DNA of 35,940 bases from Verrucomicrobiota bacterium (GCA_016195385.1 JACPZS010000230.1:1-35940), one strand, 5' to 3'; counted from the stretch's first letter, positions 1 to 8,681 are shown. The notes: generated by a model not told the origin, from the letters alone. A program made the numbers and translations.

Positions 1-1285
1 GCGGTCGGTCGGCGAAGCGTGCTTGTTGCCGCTGACGCGCCGCCACGACGCGCGCGCGAATCTCCGCCGAAGTCTCGCCAGTCTTTTCCGCCGCGATCTC
101 GCGGAACTTCACTGCCGGCACCTCGACGTGCAGGTCAATGCGGTCCAGCAGCGGGCCGCTGATGCGGCCCAGATAATTCTGAATCTCGCGCGGCGAACTG
201 CGGGATTCTCCCGGCATTTTCCCATCTGGAGTCGGATTCATCGCCGCCACGAGCATGAACTGCGACGGAAACGTCATTGTGCCTGCCGCGCGCGAAATCG
301 TGACGTGCCCTTCCTCCAACGGTTGGCGCATCGTCTCCAGCGCGCTGCGCTTGAATTCCGGCAACTCGTCGAGGAACAAAACGCCGTGGTGCGCGAGCGA
401 AATTTCGCCCGGCGTTGGGTTCATGCTGCCGCCGAGCAAACCGGCGTCGCTGGCAGTGTGATGCGGCGCGCGAAACGGCCGGCGCGTCACGAGCGCCTGG
501 CCGGGCGCAAGCAGGCCGACGATGCTATGAATCTTCGTCGTCTCCAGCGCTTCTTCGAGCGTCAGCGGTGGGAGAATCGTGGCAAGGCGTTTCGCGAGCA
601 TTGATTTGCCGGTCCCCGGCGGGCCGATGAGTAGCACGTTGTGTCCGCCGGCGGCGGCGATTTCGAGCGCGCGCTTGACGGACTCCTGGCCTTTGACTTC
701 AGCGAAATCCACCGCGTCTTCGTGCGACTGCGTGAACATTCCTGCGACATCTACTTTGAGTGGCGCGATTTTTATTTCGCCTTCGAGAAAGCCGACCGCT
801 TCGCGCAAATTGCGCACAGGTATGACTCGCAGGCCATCCACGACGGCGGCTTCGGGCGCGTTGTCCGCCGGCACGAGCAGGCCGGCACGGCCCTCGGCAC
901 GGGCGCGCAGCGCGATGGGCAACACGCCTTTGACTGGCCGCACCGCACCGGTGAGGGCGAGTTCGCCGACCATCGCGAAGTTGTCGAGTTGATCCGTTTC
1001 CAGTTGTTCGCTCGCCGCGAGCATTCCGACGGCGATGGGCAAATCGAAACTCGGCCCCTCTTTCTTCACGTCGGCGGGCGCGAGGTTGATCGTGGTTCGG
1101 CCCATGGGAAACTTGAACGCGGAGTTCGTGATCGCCGTGCTGACGCGGTCGCGTGATTCCTTCACCGCTGCGTCCGGCAGGCCGACGATGACGACGATGG
1201 TGTCACCCCAGCCCGCGTTGACTTCCACTTCGACGGGATAGGCCTCAATGCCATTGACGGCCGCGGAACAGACCCTGGCTAACAT
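1..1285 (-). CDS. yifB: YifB/ComM-family Mg-chelatase-like AAA+ ATPase (3' end cut by window edge)
   Basis: Translating the minus strand from the ATG at 1285 gives an uninterrupted frame to base 1. It starts [20 protein letters not shown], the typical N-terminus of the YifB/ComM family, where a Lon-like domain precedes an AAA+ core. Walker A is GPPGTGKS at about residues 221-228, and a Walker B-like [11 protein letters not shown] follows. The last visible residues, near [14 protein letters not shown], are family-typical; the C-terminal magnesium-chelatase domain is cut by the left edge. Studied ComM proteins are hexameric helicases promoting branch migration during natural transformation, but the family also occurs in species not known to be competent, so competence here is inference. 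The neighbouring deoC is divergent. Confidence 0.93.
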   Translation of the reverse strand, partial: MLARVCSAAVNGIEAYPVEVEVNAGWGDTIVVIVGLPDAAVKESRDRVSTAITNSAFKFPMGRTTINLAPADVKKEGPSFDLPIAVGMLAASEQLETDQLDNFAMVGELALTGAVRPVKGVLPIALRARAEGRAGLLVPADNAPEAAVVDGLRVIPVRNLREAVGFLEGEIKIAPLKVDVAGMFTQSHEDAVDFAEVKGQESVKRALEIAAAGGHNVLLIGPPGTGKSMLAKRLATILPPLTLEEALETTKIHSIVGLLAPGQALVTRRPFRAPHHTASDAGLLGGSMNPTPGEISLAHHGVLFLDELPEFKRSALETMRQPLEEGHVTISRAAGTMTFPSQFMLVAAMNPTPDGKMPGESRSSPREIQNYLGRISGPLLDRIDLHVEVPAVKFREIAAEKTGETSAEIRARVVAARQRQQARFADRP

Positions 1286-1440
1286 GCGGCGATTTTATGA
1301 GCGACGGCGGAACGAACTGCAATCCAGTTTTTCAGCGGCAATCGTTGCTCCTCAGGCAAGGCTGAATTTCAAAAATCTGTTTTGAGTCGCTGAGTTTCGG
1401 CTTTCAACCAACGCATCGTTTGGCAGAGTTTTCCCTACGA

Positions 1441-2130
1441 ATGAAACCGGAACTTTCCGCCGAAGCGCTCACCCGTTACATCGATCACACGTTGCTCAAG
1501 CCGGACGCGACCGCGAAGGACATCATCAACCTCTGCAACGAGGCGCTCGCGCATGGCTTCCACGCTGTCTGCGTGAACGGCTCGCGTGTGTTGCAGGCGC
1601 ACGCGCGGCTCGAAGACAGCGCGGTGAAGATCGTGGCGGTCGCGGGCTTTCCGCTCGGCGCTTCGGATACCGATGCCAAACGGCTCGAAGTCGAGTCAGC
1701 GATCGAAAACGGCGCGCAAGAGATCGACGTTGTCCTGAACATCGGCCGGCTCAAGGATGGCGATCACCGTTACGTGTTGCGCGAGTTGCACGACATTGTC
1801 GAAGCCGCCGAAGAGCGTCCGGTGAAAGTGATTTTGGAAACGAGCCTGTTGACGCGCGAAGAGAAAATCCTTGCCTGCCAGCTCGCCGTCGAAGCGGGTG
1901 CGCAGTTTGTAAAAACCTCGACCGGATTCGCGGCTGGCGGGGCGACGCTGGACGACGTGCGGTTGCTTCGCGAAACGGTCGGCGAGAAATTTGGCGTCAA
2001 AGCATCCGGTGGAATCCGCAACACCGCGACGGCGCTGGCGATGATTGAAGCGGGCGCGACACGGCTGGGCACATCGGCAAGCGTGGCCATTGTGGAGGGG
2101 ATTTCTGGAGAAGGGCAGGGGAGTTACTAA
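1441..2130 (+). CDS. deoC: deoxyribose-phosphate aldolase
   Basis: The product is a DeoC class I aldolase, which splits 2-deoxyribose-5-phosphate into glyceraldehyde-3-phosphate and acetaldehyde in deoxynucleoside catabolism. Visible motifs are YIDHTLLKPDAT at the N-terminus, EIDVVLNIG (the Asp of the proton relay) and FVKTSTGFA. The Schiff-base lysine is Lys158 counted from ATG 1441, and GVKASGGIR holds the second conserved lysine. About 229 residues is near the usual length. A TTG at 1420 would add seven residues; I prefer the ATG because family homology begins just after it. Neither start has a clear Shine-Dalgarno. The gene converges on tadA with 11 bases between the stops, and no terminator hairpin is visible there. 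Confidence 0.94.
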   Translation: MKPELSAEALTRYIDHTLLKPDATAKDIINLCNEALAHGFHAVCVNGSRVLQAHARLEDSAVKIVAVAGFPLGASDTDAKRLEVESAIENGAQEIDVVLNIGRLKDGDHRYVLRELHDIVEAAEERPVKVILETSLLTREEKILACQLAVEAGAQFVKTSTGFAAGGATLDDVRLLRETVGEKFGVKASGGIRNTATALAMIEAGATRLGTSASVAIVEGISGEGQGSY

Positions 2131-2141
2131 TCGCCGGGTGA

Positions 2142-2645
2142 TCAATTGTCGGAATTTTTATCCCGTTTATTTTTCGCGCGCTGCTCGATAAAAAAACTTT
2201 GCAGCAAACTTCGACATTCTTCGAGCCGGACGCCCGAGGTGATTTCGCAGTGATGGTTGAGCGAGGGAAATTGGAGCAGATTCATCGCGCCGCCCGCCGC
2301 GCCGCCTTTTGGATCGCTCGCACCGAACACGACGCGCGCCAGTCGCACATGGACCATCGCGCCCGCGCACATCGGGCACGGTTCCTTGGTGACGTAGAGC
2401 GTGCATTCGTTGAGCCGCCAGTCGCGGACGGCTTGCTCGGCTTGTGTAATCGCGAGCATCTCCGCGTGTGCGGTGGCGTCCTTGAGCAGTTCGGCCTGGT
2501 TGAACGCCCGCGCAATGATGCGACCCGCGCGCACGATGACGGCGCCGATCGGCACTTCTTCCGCCTCGTACGCGCGCGCGGCCTGCCGCAGCGCCTCGCC
2601 CATGAAGTAGTGGTCGCTCTGGAGATCGATGATCGGTTCGTCCAT
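2142..2645 (-). CDS. tadA: tRNA-specific adenosine deaminase (TadA-type)
   Basis: This is a 167-residue zinc-dependent deaminase of the CDA/TadA fold. His60 and Glu62 lie in the HAE motif, and Cys90 and Cys93 in PCPMCAGA, giving the complete zinc site and proton shuttle. GASDPKGGAAGG and the C-terminal LLQSFFIEQR helix fit bacterial TadA, which converts adenosine 34 of tRNA-Arg(ACG) to inosine. Length matches the family. The ATG directly follows the stop of the upstream NUDIX gene with no bases between (TAGATG), so the two are almost certainly co-transcribed and probably translationally coupled. A generic nucleoside or guanine deaminase is the alternative, less likely given the C-terminus. 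Confidence 0.9.
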   Translation of the reverse strand: MDEPIIDLQSDHYFMGEALRQAARAYEAEEVPIGAVIVRAGRIIARAFNQAELLKDATAHAEMLAITQAEQAVRDWRLNECTLYVTKEPCPMCAGAMVHVRLARVVFGASDPKGGAAGGAMNLLQFPSLNHHCEITSGVRLEECRSLLQSFFIEQRAKNKRDKNSDN

Positions 2646-3185
2646 CTATTTTTCGTGCTGAAGATTTCGGGTCGTCAAATTTCCGGAAGCCGGGGAGAGG
2701 AATGATTGTTCAAGCGTCCATTCGTTGCGGCCATCTTCGCGGCAATGACAATGTGCGGCGAAGAAGCCGCCGCGATGTTTCCAGAAAAGGGGCCAGATTT
2801 GCTCGCGGTCGGTTTCGGGAATTTTCAGGTCCGGCAATTTTTCGCGCGCGACGAAGTCGAACCGGCCTTCGTGAATCGGCGGAGGCAAGACGGCGAGCTT
2901 TGGTTTCACTTCAAAGAGAAAGATGAGCCAATGCGCATTTCCCTGATAGCCGTGCTCGCTGATGAGGCCGGTCAAATGCAGATCGGCGGGCGTAAGCGCG
3001 AAAGCGGCTTCCTCGCACGCTTCACGGCAGGCGCAGACGTACGGCGATTCACCCAGCTCGGTTTTCAATTTGCCGCCGCACGGGCTCCACAAGCCGCAGT
3101 TCGGCTCCTGCGCGCGTTCGAGCAGGAGTACTTCGTCGCGCTCGTTGAAGATGTAGAGCAGCGTCGCGATCTTGTAAGGCAGCAT
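2646..3185 (-). CDS. NUDIX hydrolase
   Basis: The 179-residue protein has an N-terminal strand region (LLYIFNERDEVLLLER) and a NUDIX box from Gly38 through Glu46 to Arg54-Glu55 and Glu58-Glu59 (REACEEAAF). The spacing from Gly38 to Glu46 is seven residues, not the canonical five, so the loop seems two residues longer. NUDIX enzymes cleave nucleoside diphosphates linked to another group; the N-terminal look (LERAQEPNCGLWSPCGGK) recalls MutT-like 8-oxo-dGTP pyrophosphatases, but substrate cannot be read from sequence. The C-terminal tail after about residue 130 includes a His/Cys-rich stretch (HCHCRED). ATG 3185 is preferred over the GTG at 3188. The stop abuts the tadA start. Confidence 0.87.
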   Translation of the reverse strand: MLPYKIATLLYIFNERDEVLLLERAQEPNCGLWSPCGGKLKTELGESPYVCACREACEEAAFALTPADLHLTGLISEHGYQGNAHWLIFLFEVKPKLAVLPPPIHEGRFDFVAREKLPDLKIPETDREQIWPLFWKHRGGFFAAHCHCREDGRNEWTLEQSFLSPASGNLTTRNLQHEK

Positions 3186-3560
3186 CACAACGCGAGCTAA
3201 ACAGGGAAATGAACGCGGAGCAAGCCGGTGGAGATTGAAGTTGGCCCGACGTTGAAGGACGGCGACTCAGAGTGATCCGTGCCGCTAAACTCGATCGTGG
3301 ATTGAAAACGTGCTCCGGGGCACGGTGCCCGCGTCCACAAAAACAACACACAAACTTTGGCGATCACTTGGCAGCCAGTAACAACTGACGCCCGCATTCG
3401 CATGGCGAAGGCCGCTGCCCTTCATAGCCATGCGCTTCTTCAACACTCTCGCCTTCTGCTTCAAGAAATCCTGCTGTCAATTTGACAAAAGCACTTCCGC
3501 GTCCTATCCGTTCGGTGGCACAAATCATAACCCTGAATCCACCGCGTCAGATCTGACACA
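3186..3560. other. 375-base AT-richer intergenic region, possible promoter and leader ORF
   Basis: No convincing gene lies here. It holds a 13-base palindrome TGTCAATTTGACA (3475-3487), whose right half is a perfect -35 hexamer. It also holds a 44-codon plus-strand ORF (3430-3564) whose TGA overlaps the ATG at 3561, and a 12-base palindrome GTCAGATCTGAC (3546-3557) ending three bases before that ATG. A minus-strand frame (3197-3403) begins with a hydrophobic signal-like stretch and may be a gene remnant, but nothing supports its expression. Palindromes this size are expected by chance in a window this long, so only their position is suggestive. Confidence 0.4.
3482..3510 (+). promoter_or_regulatory. 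possible sigma70-type promoter for the secreted protein gene
   Basis: TTGACA (3482-3487) is a perfect -35 hexamer, followed after 17 bases by TATCCG (3505-3510), which keeps only the first three bases of the -10 consensus. The start codon is 50 bases further on. The -35 is also the right arm of a 13-base palindrome, so a repressor could block it. This is judged by eye and the -10 is weak. Confidence 0.25.
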
Positions 3561-4379
3561 ATGAAAAAGTGCTTGTTCATCACGGGTTGTCTGTTCGCCT
3601 TGATTATGCGAGTGAGTTTGGGCGCGGCTTTTCAGAATCTTGATTTTGAAATGGTCAATACCAACACCAGCACGCTGCGAGTTTATCCAGAAGACGAACG
3701 ATTTCTGTATGGCGGGGGACCAATCGCAGATCTCCTGCCGGGATGGCAAATCACCAACGGAGGCGTGAAAGTAATAACCATCGCGTATAATGCGTACTGT
3801 GGCTCGAGGATCGATGGCGGTGATGCTGGAATTGGAATTTTTCAACCAGGCGCTCCGCCATATAAAACGCCTGACTATGCTCTCTTTTTCTCCGACTGCG
3901 CCGACTTCAGCACACCAACCACGCTGTCGCAGCGTGGGGATGTGCCTACTAACGCAGTTGGCTACACAATCACTGGCAATTTTCCAGTTGGTTGTGATGT
4001 GAGGATAAATGATATAATCGTTGGAGGACAAGGTGGCAATGTCGCGGCTTATGCGGGTCAAAATGTCGAACTCAAGCTCACGATTTCTTACCAGCTTACG
4101 TTTGCTGGCTTTGCATTGATTGATTCTTTTCAATTCATCACTGCGCCTCACGTCGAACCGGAGTCGTTATCGTACGGCACCAACGGTTTTAGTTTTTCCT
4201 GGACCAATCATGTGAGCACAACTTACCAGGTGGAATATGCGGCCAGTTTGCCCGGAGTGTGGAGACCCATTGGCGGCTTGGTCACCTCCACCAACGGCAT
4301 TTTCACTTTCACCGACGACCCCAAAAAACACAATCCCTTTGTGGCCCAACATTTCTACCGTTTGCGCTGGGTGCCGTGA
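3561..4379 (+). CDS. secreted protein of unknown function with C-terminal Ig/FnIII-like segment
   Basis: I do not recognise a named family. The 272-residue protein starts with a signal peptide (MKKC, then a hydrophobic run to about residue 22, with a likely cut near SLGAA). The mature part begins AFQNLDFEMVNT, resembling secreted Verrucomicrobia/Planctomycetes proteins that begin with an 'NxDFE' jelly-roll-like segment. Residues about 205-272 (FSFSWTNHVSTTYQVEYAAS, then W-R-P-I-G, ending HFYRLRWVP) resemble the C-terminal beta-sandwich common in secreted verrucomicrobial proteins. No PEP-CTERM anchor is visible. Base composition is visibly AT-richer than the flanking genes, consistent with accessory origin. 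It converges on mutL with 40 bases between. No Shine-Dalgarno is seen. Confidence 0.7.
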   Translation: MKKCLFITGCLFALIMRVSLGAAFQNLDFEMVNTNTSTLRVYPEDERFLYGGGPIADLLPGWQITNGGVKVITIAYNAYCGSRIDGGDAGIGIFQPGAPPYKTPDYALFFSDCADFSTPTTLSQRGDVPTNAVGYTITGNFPVGCDVRINDIIVGGQGGNVAAYAGQNVELKLTISYQLTFAGFALIDSFQFITAPHVEPESLSYGTNGFSFSWTNHVSTTYQVEYAASLPGVWRPIGGLVTSTNGIFTFTDDPKKHNPFVAQHFYRLRWVP

Positions 4380-4419
4380 AATTAGTTAGCGCGTTTTACC
4401 AAACAGCAGAGCAGGGGAG

Positions 4420-6402
4420 TTACTGAATCCGCCCGAACTTTTTTTCCAGCTCGCGAAAATTCATCTCGATCAATGTGGGCCGGCCATGCGGGCACGTGTA
4501 GGGCATCGCACAAGCGCGCAGGTCGTTCACCAGGTTTTCCAATTCGAGCAAGCCCAGCGCATCGTTGGCTTTGACGGCGTGCCGGCAGACGGTTTTAGCA
4601 ACCGTGTGTTCGCCAAGCCGCCACGCATTCACCGCCTGGCCCGCCGCCTTGAGTTCGTCGATCAACTCGATCACAAATCGTCGCGCGTCGGCCACTTTCA
4701 CAAACGGTGGCAGGGCATCGAGGAGAAAAGTGCGCTCGCCAAATTCGCTCAAACCGACGCCGAGGCGCGTCAGTTCCGGGAGTTGCTCGCGCAGAAACTG
4801 CGCGTCGCGTGGGGAAAGCTCGACCGTTTCCGGCAGCAGCAGGCGTTGCGCGGGCGCGTCGCCCTGTTCGCCGCGCCGGAGCATCTGCTCGAAAAGAATC
4901 CGTTCGTGCGCCGCGTGTTGATCGAGCAGCACCAGACCGCGATCTGATTCGAGCACGACGTAGAGTTTTCCAATCACGCCGAGCAGGCGCAGCGGCACAC
5001 GCAACAACGGCACGACTTCCAGCGGCGCGGACGGTGGCGACGACGCGGGCCGAACTGGAGCCGGTGGCTCGCCGGTTTCGCTAACCGGGCGCTGCGGACT
5101 AGACGCGGTCGTGGGCGACCGTTCGCGGCTCGGTGCGGAAACCGAAGCCGGCCAGGCGGCGATGGGTTTCGTCGGCAGCGGCGGAAATTTTGGCAATTCA
5201 GGAGTCGCGGCTGAGAGTTCCTTTGGCACAACGTCGCTGGGTTTTGAGCGAGTAACGACGGCGGCGCTCGGCGGAAGCGTCAACCCAGGCTGGCTGGGCG
5301 CGGTCGCGCCCGCGTGAAATCGCAGCAAGGTCTCGCGCACGGCCTGCGCGACGGCGCGGCGCACTTCCGCTTCGCGATGGAATTTTACTTCACGCTTGGC
5401 GGGATGGATGTTCACGTCCACCTCGCCGGGATCAATTTCGAGAAAGAGACAGCAGACCGGATAGCGCCCTTTCATCAGCGCCGTATGATAGCCTTCGAGC
5501 AGCGCGAAGTTGAGTCCGCGATTTTCCACCGGCCGGCGGTTCACGAAGAGATGTTGATCCTGCCGCGTCGCGCGCGACACGCCCGGCACGCCGACGAAAC
5601 CCCAAACGCGCAGCGCCGCTGCCGATGTAGCGGCGGCCACCGATTTCGTTTCGTCCGGGGCAAAGTCATTTCCACCAGTGGCGAACTCGGTTTCAAATTG
5701 GACCGGCAACAATTTCAATTCCGCGCCGTAGAGCGCGCGCAACCTTTCGTGCAGCGCGCGCAAGCGGCTCTCGATGTTGTTGACGATTTTGAGCGGCGGC
5801 AGTTGCCAGACGACGCGGCCGTCGTTGGTGAAGGTGAAGCCGACTTCGGCGTGCGCCAGCGCCGCGAGCATCAGATAATGTTGAATGTGCGAACGCTCGG
5901 TTTCCTCGCCGCGCAAAAATTTCCGACGCGCGGGCAGGTTGAAAAAAAGCTGGCGCACTTCCATCGCCGTGCCTGGCGCGCCGCTGGCTTCTTTGACTTC
6001 CAGGATTTTTCCGCCGTTGATGACGACTTGCGTGGCTCCGGCGGCGGCACTGTCGCGTTCGCGTGTGGTGATCGTCACCCGGCTGACACTCGCGATGCTC
6101 GGCAGCGCTTCGCCGCGAAAACCCATCGTCGCAATCGCCGCGAGATCTTCCGCCCGCTGGATTTTGCTCGTCGCGTGACGTTCCAGACAGAGCAACGCGT
6201 CGTCGCGGCTCATGCCGATGCCGTCATCGGTCACGCGGATGAGGCTGCGTCCACCGGCCTGAATCTCGACGCTGATGCGCGCGGCACCGGCGTCGAGCGC
6301 GTTTTCGACCAATTCCTTGACGACGCTGGCGGGGCGCTCGATGACTTCGCCGGCCGCGATTTGGTTCGCGACCTGTTCCGATAAAAGGCGAATGCGATTC
6401 AT
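4420..6402 (-). CDS. mutL: DNA mismatch repair protein MutL (endonuclease type)
   Basis: The 660-residue MutL couples mismatch recognition by MutS to strand incision. The N-terminal GHKL ATPase is complete: QIAAGEVIERPASVVKELVE contains the catalytic Glu30, with Asn34 next, then DDGIGM and GFRGEALPSI. A Pro/Ser-rich linker spans roughly residues 360-460. The C-terminal dimerisation domain carries the metal-binding nuclease motif DQHAAHERILFE (from Asp494) and CPHGRPT (Cys637), both absent from MutH-dependent MutL such as that of E. coli. This organism therefore probably nicks DNA with MutL itself. mutS is not in the window. The start MNRIRLLSEQ matches family starts; the upstream GAAG is a weak ribosome site. 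Confidence 0.97.
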   Translation of the reverse strand: MNRIRLLSEQVANQIAAGEVIERPASVVKELVENALDAGAARISVEIQAGGRSLIRVTDDGIGMSRDDALLCLERHATSKIQRAEDLAAIATMGFRGEALPSIASVSRVTITTRERDSAAAGATQVVINGGKILEVKEASGAPGTAMEVRQLFFNLPARRKFLRGEETERSHIQHYLMLAALAHAEVGFTFTNDGRVVWQLPPLKIVNNIESRLRALHERLRALYGAELKLLPVQFETEFATGGNDFAPDETKSVAAATSAAALRVWGFVGVPGVSRATRQDQHLFVNRRPVENRGLNFALLEGYHTALMKGRYPVCCLFLEIDPGEVDVNIHPAKREVKFHREAEVRRAVAQAVRETLLRFHAGATAPSQPGLTLPPSAAVVTRSKPSDVVPKELSAATPELPKFPPLPTKPIAAWPASVSAPSRERSPTTASSPQRPVSETGEPPAPVRPASSPPSAPLEVVPLLRVPLRLLGVIGKLYVVLESDRGLVLLDQHAAHERILFEQMLRRGEQGDAPAQRLLLPETVELSPRDAQFLREQLPELTRLGVGLSEFGERTFLLDALPPFVKVADARRFVIELIDELKAAGQAVNAWRLGEHTVAKTVCRHAVKANDALGLLELENLVNDLRACAMPYTCPHGRPTLIEMNFRELEKKFGRIQ

Positions 6403-6531
6403 CGCTTCAATTTAATTTTGCTGCGGGAAAAAATCCGGCAAGTGCAAAAGTCGAGGAGAGAATCATTCGAGCCTTCAATCATGAAACATTACGATTGAGG
6501 GCTGTCGCGTTCTGTTTTAGACCACGGTCGT

Positions 6532-6909
6532 TCATGCTTTGAATGCGCTGATGCCAGCCACGATAAATGCGGGAAGACAGATCACCAATAGTGCGACTGC
6601 GATAAAGATGGCGATTGCAGGCTGCTTCATCTCGTTAAGCTTTGGGTCTGCGCGAAGTGTGCGGATATCCTCAAACACCTGAAACATTTCCCAGCACATC
6701 GAAGCAGCAAACGCTAGCGGAGCAACAAAACTCAACGGAATACGAAGAGTCGGTTGCCAAAAGGCTACAAACAAGTAGGCAACAGTCAGGTTGGAGACAA
6801 TGGCGCATCCGAGAACCCACGCTTGTCGTTGGTTGCGGTAATCGTCCCAAACACCACCTGCCGATATTGCTCCAAACAGACAGAGATAGATGATGATCCA
6901 CGATGACAT
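6532..6909 (-). CDS. small membrane protein of unknown function
   Basis: The 125-residue frame encodes four likely membrane segments: about residues 3-20 (SWIIIYLCLFGAISAGG), 31-50, 55-72 and 96-122. A short charged loop between the third and fourth (EDIRTLRADPKLNEMKQ) is the only polar stretch. The composition and a clean ATG support a real gene, although I recognise no family. It sits between mutL and a sensor kinase on the same strand, with gaps of 129 and 47 bases, and its base composition is lower in GC than both. A role with the kinase is possible, but nothing in the sequence shows it. Confidence 0.6.
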   Translation of the reverse strand: MSSWIIIYLCLFGAISAGGVWDDYRNQRQAWVLGCAIVSNLTVAYLFVAFWQPTLRIPLSFVAPLAFAASMCWEMFQVFEDIRTLRADPKLNEMKQPAIAIFIAVALLVICLPAFIVAGISAFKA

Positions 6910-6956
6910 GCGTGTCGCGCGTTAATAGCAAACAAACCTAGCTAGAGTTTGCCTGC

Positions 6957-8057
6957 TCACGCCATTCGCGGCAGAGTGATTGCGAAGATCGCTCCGCGTC
7001 CCGGCTCGGTTTGCGCTCGGATTTCACCGCGATGATCTTCGATGATTTTTTTGCAGATGGAAAGGCCGAGGCCGGTGCCCTGGACTTTGCCGTGCGTGGC
7101 GAACGGCTCGAAGAGGCGGGGCGCGATCTCGGGCGAGATGCCGTGCCCGGTGTCTTCGATCTCGATACGCAACGTGGCCGCGTCGGTCGCGAAGCGAATG
7201 AAGATTTTTCCGCCCTCGGGCATGGCTTGCACTGCGTTGTGGATCACGTTGAAGAAAACGTGCGTCAAGCGATCCGGCTCCATGCGGATGGTGACGGACG
7301 GCGGCGGATTTTCGCAGCACAGTTCGATCGATGCCGCCGTCAGTTCCGCCTGCAAGTCTTCGAGCAGCTGGCTCATGTAGAGCGAGAAGTCCACACTGGC
7401 CAGCACGATGGGAATTTGCGAGGGGCGCGTGAATTCGAGGATCTCCTTGATCATGCTGTTGAGGCGATCCACCTGCTTGCGGATGCGTGTCTTGGCGAGT
7501 TTGCGCGCGGCGGGCGCGGCGTGGTCCGCGTCGAGCATCTCGGCGGCGAACCCGATCACGGAGAGGGGATTTTTGAAATCGTGGACGATGGAGCGCGCGA
7601 ACCGGCCGACGAGTGTGAGCCGTTCGGCGGTGAGCACCTCCTGAATATATTGGCGGTTGGCCTCGCGGATACGCAGGCTAATGAGTTTGACCAGACTGAT
7701 GGCGAATTTGGGCGAGCGCTGGAGCATCTCCAGAACGGCCGCGCTGGGAATGAAGTAAAGCTCGGTTTCCACCTCGGCCGTGGCGGTGGCCGAGCGTGGT
7801 TCGCTGTCGATGACCGCCATTTCGCCGAAGAAATCGCCGGTGCCGATGCGTCCCAGCCGCCGCCGTTCGCCTTGATTCACGCGCGCCGAGATTTGCACGA
7901 TGCCGCTGCGAACGACATACAAGCCGTCGCCTTGATCGCCTTCGATGAAGATCGGCGTGCCGGCGGAGAAGCGTTTAAGCTGCGTGACGTTGTACAGCGG
8001 CCGACATTCGGTGGACGAGAGGCTGCTGAACAATTTGCTTTGTTCCAATGCGACCAC
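6957..8057 (-). CDS. soluble sensor histidine kinase with N-terminal cyclic-nucleotide-binding domain
   Basis: The 366-residue protein joins a Crp-type cNMP-binding domain (about residues 8-125, phosphate-binding cassette FGEMAVIDSEPRSATA at 77-92) to a histidine kinase core. The H-box is SIVHDFKNPL with His159; the HATPase domain shows an N-box around FFNVIHNAVQAMP, a G1 box DTGHG at 302-306, an F-box LFEPF, and a G2 box GTGLGL. No membrane segment, PAS or receiver domain is visible, so it should be cytosolic. The ligand could be cAMP, cGMP or another effector. The start is GTG at 8057, because an in-frame TAG lies four codons upstream. No response regulator is adjacent, so its partner is unknown. 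Confidence 0.9.
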   Translation of the reverse strand: MVALEQSKLFSSLSSTECRPLYNVTQLKRFSAGTPIFIEGDQGDGLYVVRSGIVQISARVNQGERRRLGRIGTGDFFGEMAVIDSEPRSATATAEVETELYFIPSAAVLEMLQRSPKFAISLVKLISLRIREANRQYIQEVLTAERLTLVGRFARSIVHDFKNPLSVIGFAAEMLDADHAAPAARKLAKTRIRKQVDRLNSMIKEILEFTRPSQIPIVLASVDFSLYMSQLLEDLQAELTAASIELCCENPPPSVTIRMEPDRLTHVFFNVIHNAVQAMPEGGKIFIRFATDAATLRIEIEDTGHGISPEIAPRLFEPFATHGKVQGTGLGLSICKKIIEDHRGEIRAQTEPGRGAIFAITLPRMA

Positions 8058-8272
8058 GTGCCGAATCTAGGAGAAAATCGCGCGACGTAAAGTACGGAGA
8101 TGAGTGGCGCGCACTATTAGCTGAATCTTGACTAGCTCTCGACTTTGCCGGCGAGACTCCCCGAGTTCGACCCCAACTCGAGTCAACATAGCGACGGACG
8201 CCTGTTCATCTGCCCGCTGCCTTAACATTCGAATTGCGTCAATGCGGCGCGGCGATTTTTTCCCTAAAACGC

Positions 8273-8300
8273 TTGCCAAAAAGGTTCGCGTCCCTAGATT
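8273..8300 (+). promoter_or_regulatory. candidate promoter for yajC-secDF
   Basis: TTGCCA (8273-8278) and TAGATT (8295-8300) are separated by 16 bases and lie 18 bases before the yajC ATG at 8319. The -35 sits in CGCTTGCCA, a nine-base string repeated before the processing protease gene at 15480-15488. If this promoter is used, the GTG at 8304 is unlikely to be the yajC start. Confidence 0.35.
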
Positions 8301-8318
8301 TCCGTGTTCTTGAATTTT

Positions 8319-8669
8319 ATGACTTTTAGTTATGCGCGCGCTTTGCTGGCGATGGGCCCACCGCCGGCCGGCACGCAGTCAAATCCCGCTGGCGAGCAAA
8401 TGAAGATGCTCGGGATGATGGTCATCTTTGCGCTGGTGTTCTATTTCGTCATGATGCGGCCGCAGCAGAAAAAGGCCAAAGAGGAGGCCGAGATGCGGAA
8501 GAACATCAAGGCGGGCGACAAGATTCTGACAACCAGCGGCATCCTCGGCGTCGTGGTCGGCGTCAAAGAAAAAAGCCTCTCCATTCGTTCGGATGACGCG
8601 AAGCTGGAAATCGTCAAATCCGCCGTGGCCGAAGTTATGGAACGCGCGGGCGGCGCGGCCAAGTCTTGA
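8319..8669 (+). CDS. yajC: preprotein translocase subunit YajC
   Basis: This 116-residue protein has one membrane helix (about residues 28-47, KMLGMMVIFALVFYFVMMRP) followed by the family signature RPQQKKAKEE and a soluble domain, GDKILTTSGILGVVVGV. YajC associates with SecDF and YidC at the inner-membrane translocon. I chose ATG 8319; a GTG at 8304 would add five residues but would lie very close to the proposed promoter. The alanine/proline/glycine-rich stretch before the helix (GPPPAGTQSNPAG) is a common variation. The stop is 12 bases before secDF, the classic yajC-secD operon order. Confidence 0.93.
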   Translation: MTFSYARALLAMGPPPAGTQSNPAGEQMKMLGMMVIFALVFYFVMMRPQQKKAKEEAEMRKNIKAGDKILTTSGILGVVVGVKEKSLSIRSDDAKLEIVKSAVAEVMERAGGAAKS

Positions 8670-8681
8670 AGATCCCTTTTC

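Noticed and set aside
2115-4425. 14-base string GCAGGGGAGTTACT at the deoC stop and again near the mutL stop
   Set aside because: A few exact 14-base matches are expected by chance in 36 kb, and the matches do not extend further.
5314-6384. 356-codon plus-strand frame opposite mutL
   Set aside because: It is a shadow of mutL in the other strand and lacks any family motif.
7011-8090. 359-codon plus-strand frame opposite the histidine kinase gene
   Set aside because: The minus-strand kinase has complete domains in order; the plus frame has none.
8067-8279. 70-codon minus-strand frame before the yajC gene
   Set aside because: It needs a TTG start, lies in the promoter area and matches no family I know.
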